This document shows positions 22,232-37,550 of a stretch of 64,000 nt of DNA, one piece after another. The translations under genes were made by a program, and so were the position numbers. Below the pieces are notes generated by a model. It made no database searches and was not told where the DNA came from. It saw only the letters and a program-made list of their open reading frames with translations. Source of the stretch: Hydra vulgaris. Taxonomy: Eukaryota; Cnidaria; Hydrozoa; Anthoathecata; Hydridae. Each line of letters begins with the position of its first letter. Within the stretch, counting starts at the first letter, position 1. Location of the stretch: contig NC_088924.1 in NCBI RefSeq assembly GCF_038396675.1, positions 22,582,001 to 22,646,000 on the forward strand, read 5' to 3'.

Positions 22232-24011
22232 CTTTTAAAAATTATATTTTATCCATTTTATTTAAAATAATTTAACAAATTTTACTTCCATTATAATTTT
22301 CATATATAAAATTGTATGAATTAAATGTTTTAAAAGTTGTATGCACCGTGTAACATTTATTATATAAAAGCTGAAAATAAAATTAATTTTCAAAGTTTGA
22401 CTTTTGATTATTAGACGCAATTATATCGTTATATAAATATAAGGGTAAAAACATCTAATGAGAGTAAAAATCTCATAAAGGGAGTAAAAATTTAGTAAGC
22501 GTTTTATACTCCGCGGCACATATTTCCCAGAAGATTTTTTTTGGGGAGTAAAAAAAAAGTGGGAGTAAAAATCTCATACTACACCGGCTGGGAAGGCAAC
22601 CGAACGTAGAAGAACAATTCATCCGATTAAAATTTGTATTAATAAAAAAAATTATGCTTCTGATATAAAATGCAGGTTAAACGAACGCTTTGCAATTTTG
22701 TTATAATAAGAACGAACAAAGTTTTTTACTGTCCTGAATGGGGTCAAAAATTTACAATTTAGCACACGACTACTGTAATATAAACACGGCACGTTTTAGT
22801 AATAATTTGTCCTATCACAAAGTTGCTCACAATGCCTCATTCGATATTCGAATTATGCTTGTTAAAGCTTTATAGAAAATGCCAGACATTCTTTTATATA
22901 TTAGTTTGGACAATTTTGAAGAAAAGCTGTTTCAGGCTTTTGTAAAATATAGCACTTTGGAAGATTTGTTTTTTATCGCTCAAAGTACTAGCAAAGTGCG
23001 CATAAAATGTTTTGGTAAACATATTTAAGTGGTAGATACTCTAAGAATTTTATATTGTTCTTTAGAACAAACTTTAGAAACATGTTTTCTAAAGACGCAC
23101 AAAAAGGAACTATCAATACTATTCTTTATTATTTAATGCCTTCGTATCCTCACATATCTTAAATTGTTGATAATGAAGAATTTAAAAGTTGTCTTATAAA
23201 AAAAAACTCTTTCTTCTTATCTCAAATTATAGACGAACCTTTAGCTTTAGGATACAAAAGCATACCACATATTGAACTCTTTGCTTACATGATTACATGA
23301 AATCAAAAACGATAGAAAAGAAATTATCAAAAATCCCTACGACGGCGTGACTAAATTATGAAATTTTTTAAATTTAACAAAATTAAGACCGTTATTACAA
23401 ATCTCTGCCGTTTTAGATACCGTTGTTTTGGACGCAGTTATAATGAAGTATTTGTTTGGTCTCGAACACAAAACTTTGAAATAATTTATTAACAAATATC
23501 ATCGAATTAATCCAAACGGTTTTTCTTCTAGCGCTTTAATGCATTGTCAAATTGCAACCAGAGTATCAAGATGAAGTAGGAGACTTCTCTCCCATGATAG
23601 AAAAAGAAGTTATATTTTTGTAAGATTATTTGGCCTGCGAAATTGCCGCCAAACGTTTTTTTTAAAAAAAAAAGGTAAATATACTATTGCAAACAACACA
23701 AAACAATAGAATACTTAGATTTTTTAATGTGGCTTACAGAATTTTTCGGATGCATTGTTGAAAAAATTTACAAAGTATTACTCGATATACTCGATACTAC
23801 TATGACAATATCCTCTTGCCGAAAAAATGGTGAGAGAAAATATCGAAAAACGAAAAGAAGCAGTTAAAAGAAATGATAAAGTTCTAGATGCCTCTTGCAA
23901 ATTATATATCAACGGGAATTATGAAACGTTTGGCCAAAACATAGCTCTAAATCAATCCACAACTTACATGAATCAAGAAAAAAAGCATTTTAAAATATCG
24001 TTAGTAATTTG

Positions 24012-24058
24012 CTATACACAAGTTGTATATTTGAAACAAACATACAACTTGTGTATAG
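24012..24058. repeat. Short perfect hairpin
   Basis: CTATACACAAGTTGTAT and its complement, separated by a short TTGAAACAAAC loop, next to the left edge of the IS630-like insertion. Confidence 0.85.
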
Positions 24059-24094
24059 ATGACACTGAAAACTTTACATATGATACTTACAGGG

Positions 24095-24920
24095 TTATTC
24101 ATTCTTATATGCGCAATAATTTATTCTTATATGCGTATTTATTCATTCTTATATGCGTATTTATTTCATTACTTCATCAAGAAAGCGTATTGCGCATGTG
24201 CCAGAAAAACAAAACTCAACGCGAGTTATTGATGCACGCTATGCATTTGCAAGCGAAATTAATGGCATTTTAAAAGAAAAACTAATTTATTTGGATGAAA
24301 CTGGATTTAATGCGCCAGCAGTTTTACAGCCGTCTGCACATCGTGGTAAGAATGTTAGTTTAATTTGTGATTTTTCAACAATGGGAGTGCTGGCTTATGA
24401 AACAAAAACTGGAGGCTGGAATGTAGATTCCTTTTGTACTTTTCATTACTACAATGCTGGCATCAGCAATTAGGAATGCAGATGTGGAAGCGCCGGTGCT
24501 TGTTAGGGCAACTTTAAATTCCACTGGAGTCTTTCTGTTAGGCAAACACAAGCCTCCCATGGCATAGCTACTACGTATCTGAATGTATTTCTTCTTGAAA
24601 GCATACTTACAAACAGGGAAAAAGGCCTCGATATAGGGATGGGGTAATCAGGAAGCTTAAAAATATTATAGGTACTACAGAGTTTAACAGGTTTTACAAC
24701 CATATCCAGCGCCGGCTCGGCAACCATTTTTTAGATACATAACAGTGGCAGCAACCTAATTTATATTTTAAATATATCTATATAAAACCTACATAAAAGC
24801 CCATTTAATGCTTATATAAAGTTGTATTAGAGATTTTATGAGTAGCTGACTCGCAAATAAACGCGTATATACAAATGAATAAACATGCATATAAAAATGA
24901 ATAGAATCGCAAATAAAAAT
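24095..24920 (+). mobile_element. Tc1/IS630-like transposon fragment inside the polymerase pseudogene
   Basis: A coding remnant at about 24190-24475 reads RVIDARYAFASEINGILKEK and LIYLDETGFN, followed by HRGKNVSLICDFSTMG. This is the DDE-superfamily (IS630/Tc1/pogo) D-E-T-G-F-N catalytic block. Its 5' flank has tandem ATTCTTATATGCGTATTTAT motifs, and inverted versions of the same motif occur at 24850-24920, suggesting terminal repeats. The downstream part (24476-24735) is not recognised. It is non-functional. Confidence 0.55.
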
Positions 24921-26054
24921 GAGCAAACCTGTATTTTAAACATAACCTCTTTAACGAAACTAATGAAGTCAAAGCAAAAACCATTTTATTCCACAACGGT
25001 AAATATAATGAAGAATTAAGACATTTTTGAACTTATGAAATCGGATGACAAACTTTATAAAAACTCTCTTATTATGTGCAGTTGTGAAAAATATAAAGTA
25101 GACAACAAATCTTTATATATTGTCGCTTCTCAAATATTATCGTATGCAAAGCTTAATGGTGTACGTTTTGCATGTGAAATAGAAGAAGAATTAAGAAATC
25201 ATGGAGCTAAAAACATTTAATTGCTACAGATACTGACTCGGGTTGCATTTATATAGCTATAAAAAATGATGAAAAAAAGAAATTTTTGGAGAAAAATTAA
25301 ACGAATGGATTCATTTTTTAAAAGGTCAAAGATGGATGTATTATTCAAATTATCCTAAAATCCATTCTTTCTACTCAACTCTTTATGCAAAAGAAAGTGA
25401 TCATTTTCAAAACAAAATTCCTCCTCCTGCATTTATAACTCAAACTATTGCTATGGGCACAAAATTTTACAGCGTGCATAGCGTTCAAGAAAAAATAAGA
25501 TTCTAATAAAAATAGAGCTAAAGAAATACCCAATTACAATCTTTTGTCTTCAAATTATGCTAACGTTTTTGATACTTTTAGAGCCGACAAAATATTTAGA
25601 CATATACAAATTAATTTGAAAACGAAGTTCAATCCATTACACAAAACATGATGAATTCAAATTTTTATTTCAATCAACGCGCATTCAATTGATTTTTTTA
25701 CAAAATTTACTTAAAATCCGTTTGTTTTTTATAAGGGCATACTTACAGAAATACGCAATCATTATCGTCTGGATGGCAATCGAGAAGCTAATTTAAAAGT
25801 ATAACCTGAAATGGAAAAATTTTGCATTTATGAACATATTAACCCTTTATTCGAGATTGAAAAAAATATATAAACAATATAAACATATATAAACAATAAT
25901 ATTTATCTAATTAGTTTTTTAATTTTTACAAAAAAAAATTTAAAAAAATTTTGCTCTTCTCTTCTTTCCATTTTTTTTTAATTATAAAAAAATTAGAGAT
26001 AGAGAAGAGCAAAAACATGTTAAAAGTGAACCTTAAAAAAATGATTGTATATCT

Positions 26055-26444
26055 ATGACTGAAATAATAAACGAAAAAGGATTTCATAATTTTTATTTAA
26101 AAGGAAATGTGGATCCATTTGATATCAAAGATAATTGTTTTCCTTTTAAAAACAAATTTAGCATTTTTAAACCTTCAAAAGATGTTTATTCAGAAAACGC
26201 GTTAATTACTGGGCCTACTAATAGTGGGAAGTCAACCATAGCACGCGAACTGTTGCAATATGGGAAATATCCTCATGCTGAAATGTTATTTATTATACAA
26301 ATAAGAGAACCCAGTGGAGCTCAAATTAAAACTTGGCAAAAAATGATTAATTCTTCTAAAAATAATTTGGAAATTTACATTTTAACCTACTTAATAAAGT
26401 CTTTATTAAAAAAAACAATTTTTTTTTTTTTAATCAAATATTAA
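26055..26444 (+). pseudogene. P-loop ATPase fragment, possibly a Polinton packaging ATPase
   Basis: ATG at 26055 with upstream AT-rich leader. The 129-residue product has an intact Walker A motif, ALITGPTNSGKSTIARELLQ (about residues 50-69), preceded by NPFKPS-like loops, and then AEMLFIIQ as a possible strand after the P-loop. No Walker B is present: the frame ends in a poly-Lys/Phe tail from AT-rich sequence, so it is truncated. Its same-strand position less than 1 kb beyond the polymerase remnant suggests it belongs to the same Polinton-like element, where an A32/FtsK-type packaging ATPase is normal. Another P-loop ATPase cannot be excluded. Confidence 0.45.
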
Positions 26445-28757
<2,313 letters not shown>

Positions 28758-28763
28758 AGACCT

Positions 28764-29033
28764 CAGTGGAAAAACCGGCGTTGTCACATTTAAAAAGTAT
28801 TGAGAAAGTATTTGTTGATCATTAATAAATGTCTTTATTTAAAGCAAAGAAAAAAAATTTTTGTATAAAAAATTACAAAATGTTTTGTTTTGAGTAAATT
28901 TTAAATAAAATAATTATAATATAAATTTTTTTAAATTGCTTAGTTTCATTTGCTTTAAATAAAGACTTTTATTAATGATCAATAAATAGTTTCTTAATAA
29001 TTTTAAAATGTGACCACGCCTGTTTTTACACTG
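28764..29033. mobile_element. MITE, 270 bp, long inverted terminal repeats
   Basis: The left arm begins CAGTGGAAAAACCGGCGT and the right arm ends in the near-complement of CAGTGTAAAAACAGGCGTGG. Similarity between arms extends about 85 bp (including TGATCATTAATAAA and GTCTTTATTTAAAG). There is no coding capacity. The CAGTG ends resemble some hAT elements, but no 8-bp duplication is seen because the element sits between TA arrays. Confidence 0.75.
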
Positions 29034-29072
29034 ATGTATACATATATATATGTCTGTCTGTATTTATGTATG

Positions 29073-31531
<2,459 letters not shown>

Positions 31532-31724
31532 GAAATAACCTTTAAAAATCAAAAAAATAATGTTGCCGGTGGTAGGAATCGAACCATGACTTTTTTTGTT
31601 CGGAAGTTCTGCGCGCTAACCACTCGGCCACGAGTGGTTAGCGCGCAGAACTTCCGAACAAAAAAAGTCATGGTTCGATTCCTACCACCGGCAACATTAT
31701 TTTTTTGATTTTTAAAGGTTATTT
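31532..31724. repeat. Near-perfect palindrome built from two head-to-head tRNA-like halves
   Basis: Each arm (about 94 bp) carries a tRNA-like internal promoter. A box-like GAGTGGTTAGCGCG lies near the centre, the B box GGTTCGATTCC follows, and the 3' end is TACCACCGGCA. The arms meet at a 4-nt GCCA spacer at about 31628. Neither arm has the 5' acceptor strand GCCGGTG needed to pair with CACCGGC, and the anticodon and T stems do not pair well. These are therefore tRNA-derived pseudogenes, not functional tRNAs. Confidence 0.8.
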
Positions 31725-31773
31725 TAAAATTTCATAAATCAATGTACTAACATTGATTTATGAAATTTTAAAA
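31722..31773. repeat. Perfect 24-bp-arm palindrome
   Basis: TTTTAAAATTTCATAAATCA plus ATGT, a 4-nt ACTA loop, and the exact complement. It abuts the tRNA-like palindrome. Confidence 0.95.
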
Positions 31774-32136
31774 CTAAATAATAATTTTTTTTACCGAAAT
31801 CAATGCTATATTCATCAAATTTAAGGAGAGGTTGACGAAATGTAATTTTCAAGTGAAAGTAAAATTGTAAAACTTGATATATGTTTCAGTATGTTTAAAC
31901 ATTACATAATTTAAAGTTTACGTATGTTAGGTATTTGCATACACTTGCATTCACGTTTTTTTATATAACAAAGCTGCTGCAACTCTTTCTCGCCATTAGC
32001 TCGGTTGTAATGGCTGTCAAGATTTCTGTGTCAAACAGATTCGAAAGGGCGCTACTATTAAGTTCAGTATTATTTTATAGATGTATATTTATATACATCT
32101 ATTTAATATAGATGTATATGTATATGTATACGTATA

Positions 32137-32492
<356 letters not shown>

Positions 32493-32525
32493 AAGCTTGA
32501 TCGACTTTAAGTGGCCTTTTGCCAA

Positions 32526-32703
32526 AAATGCCACTTTACTGAAAGTGGCATTTTATAAAAACTCCGAACATTTCTAATAAAAATCCTTTTATTAAATAAA
32601 ATCAAGTTGAAAAGTAATGTTTTTAAATTTTAAGTTGAAAAGTAATGTTTTTAAATTTTGTTGTATGCAAAATTCAAGAATTTTGCATACAACAAAAAAA
32701 AAT
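32526..32703. repeat. Two short hairpins and a 25-bp direct repeat
   Basis: AAAATGCCACTTT pairs with GAAAGTGGCATTTT (32526-32557). TTTGTTGTATGCAAAATTC pairs across AAG (32654-32703). AGTTGAAAAGTAATGTTTTT occurs twice between them. Confidence 0.85.
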
Positions 32704-32929
32704 TAAAATTAAAAAAAGTCCACCGAGCGTTTTTTCATCAGTATAGGTTCCACTTAACGAAAAAGATAACGTTAGATCAACTTAAAGTGGACTATTTCAG
32801 GTTTACCTAACATTTTATAAAATAATCGAAAGAGTTTAATTTTCGAACGTGGATTGCATCAAAATTATAAGGATAAATAAACAACGGAATTATACTGGTG
32901 GTATAAAAAGGAGACTGGGTAGGGTAGTT

Positions 32930-34215
32930 CATTTAAAGTAAGGTTTATTGAAACATATTTGAAACTTCGCATAAAGTGGATTTATTAGAAACCGGTTTGA
33001 ATTTTCGTCTAAAGTGAATTTATTGATAACATATTTGAAAATTCATTTAAAATAAATTTTTTGAAAACATGTTTGAAACTTTGTCTAAAGTGGATTTATT
33101 GAAAACACGTTTAAAAACTCACCAAACTTAAACTTTTTAAAACATTTATGAAAATAAGCTTAAAGTGGATTTATTTAAGAGATGTTTGAAACTTCGCCTA
33201 AAGTGGATTTATTTTCAAACGTGTTTGAAACTTTACTTAAAGTGGACTGTTTTAAAACATGTTTGAAAATTCGCCTAGAGTAAATTTTTTTAAAACATGT
33301 ATGAGACTTAGCATAAAGGGGATGTATTTAGGAGATATTTGAAAATTCGTTTAATGTGAATTTATCTAAAATGTGTTTTTAAATTCGCATAAGATAGTAT
33401 TCTTTATAAGTTGATTAAAATCTAGCTTAAAGTGGATTTATTTAAGAGTTGTTTGAAACGTTGCCGAAAGTGGCCTTTATTAAAATATGTATGAAAAGTT
33501 CGCCTAAAGTAGATTTATTTTAAAACGTTATTAAAAACTTCTCTTAAAGTGGATTTATTTAAATCACGTTTAAAAATTCGTTTTAAAGGGGTCTTTATTT
33601 AAAATGTGTTTGAAAATTCATCTCAAGAAGATTTCTTTAAAGGATTATTAAAATTTAGCTTAAAGTGGATTTGTTTAATTTATCTAATACATGTTTGAAA
33701 ACTTTTAGATTAGATTAGATTAGATTGTATTTATTAGAACAATTAATACATGTTCTAAAGGACACGCAGGTCCATATAGATGGACACTAACAACGTGCCA
33801 TAATATAAATAAATTATGTAACAGCGTACAATATTGATTAAATAATTTTTATACAACTAAACAATAAGATATGCAGTCAACGCCGACGTATCCTTTCAAA
33901 ATTGATTGAGTTAATTTTACTCTAAAAGATGTTGATATTATCTGCACTAGCAACATCGAAAGGCAACTGATTCCAAATGTTAACAACGCGGTAAGAGAAA
34001 CTAAATTTGCAAATCTCTAGTCGAAATTACTTGTGCATAAATATAAAATTTTGTGTCTGCTTTTTTTAATTAATATTTAACTTCGCTTAAAGTGGATTTA
34101 TTTAAAACATGTTTGACCGCAAACTTAAAGTGGATTTTCCTAAAATATGTTTAAAAGTTCGCCTAAACTGGATTTATGTAAAACATGTTTAAAAATGTGC
34201 TTAAAGTGAACAAAA
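32930..34215. repeat. Degenerate satellite, about 35-39 bp unit, roughly 24 copies
   Basis: The motif CTTAAAGTGGATTTATTTAA followed by AACATGTTTGAAAATTCG recurs every 35-39 bp with many substitutions, for example near 32972, 33087, 33165, 33200, 33427, 33545, 33661, 34088 and 34122. It is interrupted at about 33706-34075 by a LINE fragment. Single-unit relatives also occur near 32500 and 32785. Confidence 0.88.
33706..34075 (-). mobile_element. 3' end of a non-LTR retrotransposon with (AATCT)n tail
   Basis: On the minus strand the segment encodes FSYRVVNIWNQLPFDVASAD, the usual C-terminal R-x-x-x-x-W-N-x-L-P block of CR1/L2-like ORF2. A 3' UTR follows, ending in a (AATCT)n microsatellite tail (plus strand (TTAGA)n at 33706-33727). 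It is strongly 5'-truncated and inserted into the satellite array. Confidence 0.7.
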
Positions 34216-34348
34216 AAAGATGTGTAGAAAATACGTGTAAGAGTTTCTTTAGAATAATTAGAATACTCCTTTTAACTTATATATATATATTTTATAACTC
34301 TTTACATAAAAATATTTTTTAAATAAAAAATTCTTATGTAGAGCTTTT

Positions 34349-34443
34349 AATTATCGAATTAGTAATAAGTATTATTACTAATTCAATAATTACATATTTT
34401 GCATATTCAATAGTCAATACTATCGACTATTGAATATGCAAAA
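34349..34443. repeat. Two adjacent perfect or near-perfect palindromes
   Basis: 34349-34391 is built on AATTAGTAATA/TATTACTAATT. 34397-34443 is built on TTTTGCATATTCAATAGTC and its complement. Confidence 0.9.
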
Positions 34444-34608
34444 GCTATCGAAATTAATAGATAAAGGAGATACCCCAGATGCGTGAAAATAGAAGGGGAA
34501 GTGGTTCAGAATCAAGAATTGAAGTTTTTTCTTTTTATAACGAATAATAGAAAACAAGTACAAATTTCGACATGTATCTTAAAGGTTAATCGAATTTTCT
34601 AAAGTTAA

Positions 34609-34801
34609 AAAAATAGAATTTTTTATGCGTTTAGAATTTAAACGCATGAAAAGTTCTATTTTTACTAGAGTTTTGTTTTTCCTTTAATAATAAATAAATT
34701 ACAAACTTTTTTACCTAGACTGATTTTATTATCTAACTTTATAGAATAAAATTCGTTTAGATATAAAAGTTTTTACTTTCTTTGTTATTAAAGGAAAAAC
34801 A
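34609..34801. repeat. Two foldback hairpins
   Basis: 34609-34664 has arms AAATAGAA...ATGCGTTT and their complements. 34676-34801 pairs GTTTTTCCTTTAATAATAAA with the complement ending TTTATTAAAGGAAAAAC-like sequence, with mismatches. Confidence 0.8.
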
Positions 34802-34999
34802 CAGATGCTCACTAAAAATGATGTTACTTTTCAGTTATTTTTAAAACGTTTGGGATTATAATCTGCATCACTGATTATCTACTATGAAATGAGCTTGATT
34901 ATGTTTTCGGAGCCTGCAATAATCTCGGACGTAAAAATTTATGCTTTGACTTCTAACTTTCTATGTAACACGTTATTATAAAATAACGTGTTACATGGA

Positions 35000-37340
35000 A
35001 ATAAGTTTTTATAATAAATGAGGCAAAGCCTTTTGTTACATATATTATTATGAAATAAAAAACATATATGAAATAAAAAAGGCCTTATTGGCTAACATTT
35101 GCCGACTAGATATCCAACTTTGCCGACTCCAGTGTCCAAGTTTGCCGATTAATTCATTTCCTAGAGGGGATTAGACACCCCGGACTTTTAGGACAACCCT
35201 AACTTCAAAATTGAGTGTTTTGATACCTAGTCTGTTCAAACATTGATAGTCAATGTTGATATTTTATTTGTTATACGTGTTTTTTTAAACAAGAAATTTG
35301 TTTACTACTAGTACTAGAAGCTCCAATATCTTAAAAAACCTTTTGTTAATATAGGTTCGAGGAATATTTTTTAATTTTCCACCTACATATCACATATAGC
35401 ACTTTTTCAAAAAATTAAATCAAGTTAACGCTGTTTAGGAAAATTGATCAAAAGACTCAAACTGATGTTCTTTAAGTTCACTGTTAGGGAATTTAAATAA
35501 GTTTTGAAAATTACAAATGTATATAAAAAAAATGTTTCTTTTGTTATTATAAAAACCTAACGCAAAAAAAAACTATAACATCTAAAGCTCTTGTTTGGAT
35601 ATAATGCGCTGACAAAATCATGCTAAATCTAAATAAGAGTTAGTTTAAAAATCTCCTTAACAACACCGAGCACTTAAATTTTTTTTGTGGTTTTTGTGGT
35701 AAATTTTAATAGCTGTTTTTGGTTATCTAATGAATACATTTTAATGACTTATAAATTGTAATTACTATTATTTAGTATTTCTTTGAGTCCTTCTTTGTGT
35801 GCGCGCGCAAATAATAAACCTATAAAAAAAATATTTTCATAATAAAAAACTCTAACATTAAAAATTCTTTCTACACTATGATACCAATTTATAACATTAA
35901 AAATTCTTTTAATGTTATAAATTGGTATTATAGTGTAAAGTTGTGGATGAATAAATTTGCATATTTAAAGGCGTAGCACAGTTCTAATTATCACAATATA
36001 ATGGGCTTTGGTTTAAAAAATATTTTTAAAATAAAACTTTCATATTGTTATACAAAAAGGTTTAAGCTTTAGGTTCTTTTTTATATGGATTATGTAGTAG
36101 TTTCAAGAAATATGTAATGGAACTCTGGAACAGCATAAAAAAAACTTAAAATTAGTAACTAACCATGTGTTTAATCTTTCAAAAGCATAAAATAGTTTTC
36201 AATCATTATGCTACATTATTATTAGTCTAGTTTATAAAATTTGGTGTTTTAAGAAAGTGACTTAAGCTAGTAACTAACTGTAAAATAAACAATTGCTAGG
36301 AATTATTGGGAGTCATAATCAACAAAATAAAAAATCTATATCGCCACTAAATTCATATAATGAAAAATACTCAATCTGATAATAATGGGAGTAAACCAAA
36401 TATTATTCTTGGAGTTATTACTTTTGTCCTGTTAATATGTATTATGGCCAATAAAATATGTAGTTGCTAAGCAATTTATATATTCATAGCCCAAATAATA
36501 TTCATAACCCAAAATTATAAAAAATGAAACCGAAATTCTTATATTAGTAAACAATACAAAAATAGTCATTAAACTTTTTTTATATAAGTTATTAGTTTTG
36601 TCAAACAAAAGTGAATTCCGGCCCTCTATGCACAGTTAATAAGCTTTTAAGAGATTTTAAAAGGATTTAAATCCTCACACTTATAAGTGTGAGGATTCAA
36701 ATCCTCTTAAAACAATTTTTCTTTATTTCATTATATCTAAATTTATTTATTGCTTATTTTTTTGAAGTTTTACAGAATAATATCAACGCGTACATACATT
36801 AACTCATACGACCGTTGTCGCAGTACATGTCCATAGTACATACATCGATTGACTTAAATGCGTTGAGAGGAGGTGGAGTCTATATTCTTTTTTGCAACCG
36901 TATAGTTCAATATAAAGTTGTATAAATTAACACTGTCTAAACAGATAAATAATCTCCAAAAATTCTTAACTTTTGATGAATATATAATTTAAATAACTTT
37001 TTTAGCAATAAGTTAGTGACGCGGTAAAGGTTATACAATTATTATAATATTTTATGCTAATGCTTATAAACTATTGTTGTTGTTTTATAATTATTTTATT
37101 ATTTTTTTAATTTATTATCCCCCCTCTCCCCACTGTAACAAATTGTCACAAAATTGCTTACTTCACCTCCCCATCCTCCTTTATCACGTGATATAATTTG
37201 TAGACAACCCTATATCAATTTGACTTTAAAAAGCACATATTAAATTTGAGTAAAACTGCTGCGAAATTATCGTGTTTATGGTATAATCCTGAATCTATAC
37301 GGGTTTTAGTCCCGAAACTAAAACTATATGTGCCCGCTTG
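35000..37340. repeat. Unassigned AT-rich region with hairpins
   Basis: No gene was recognised. Perfect or near-perfect palindromes occur at 35868-35940 (CTACACTATGATACCAATTT and complement) and 36655-36712 (TTTAAATCCTCACACTTATA and complement). Another, CTATGTAACACGTTATT with its complement, lies just before the region (34965-35000). Confidence 0.75.
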
Positions 37341-37550
37341 GGGTGCACATAGACTTGCAAGCCATTGGTAAATAGAACAGGCGGCTGGCTCACAAGTTCA
37401 AGTGACTGGATAGCCAGCTAGCCACTAAAAAAACACAAAACTAGCTGCGGCTGGCTTATAAAGAATGAGGCTGGCTAGCCGGCTGAAAGTGGAAAATATC
37501 TTCTCTTGTTTTTAGCTATTACTAAATTTATAACACATCCCTAAATTATT

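Larger units (their letters stand above)
15615..22583 (+). mobile_element. Ginger1 DNA transposon with CCGG target duplication (host of the nested retroelement)
   Basis: The left end TGTAGTATTTTATTTTTACT (15615) and right end AGTAAAAATCTCATACTACA (to 22583) are inverted repeats. They are flanked on both sides by CCGG (15611-15614 and 22584-22587). TGT...ACA ends, CCGG target sites and an integrase-like transposase with a C-terminal OTU domain are the published hallmarks of Ginger1. Several further AGTAAAAAT motifs near both ends extend the inverted terminal region to about 150 bp. The total length of 6969 bp includes a Penelope-like insertion of roughly 4.2 kb (about 18056-22248). Confidence 0.88.
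22760..25570 (+). pseudogene. Polinton/Maverick-like protein-primed DNA polymerase B, decayed and interrupted
   Basis: Three collinear conserved blocks are visible. An exonuclease-type motif VAHNASFDIRIML (22827 on) is followed by a VDTLRIL remnant. The segment near 23690-23790 reads YLDFLMWLTEFFGCIVEKIY, and 23827-23990 contains KLYINGNYETFGQN, matching the K-x3-N-x2-Y-G polymerase motif B, with Glu where Gly is expected. Finally 25100-25275 gives NKSLYIVASQILSYAKLNGV and ATDTDSGCIYI, the D-T-D-S catalytic motif C. Many stops and frameshifts intervene, and a transposon of about 0.8 kb separates motif B from motif C. The motif order fits family B polymerases of the protein-primed type found in Polintons; exact lineage is inferred. 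Confidence 0.7.

Noticed and set aside
31563-31697. Functional tRNA genes on either strand
   Set aside because: The 5' acceptor half is missing and stems do not pair; kept only as tRNA-derived palindrome.
32930-34215. CRISPR array
   Set aside because: Repeats are degenerate, without unique regular spacers, in a eukaryotic transposon-rich context.
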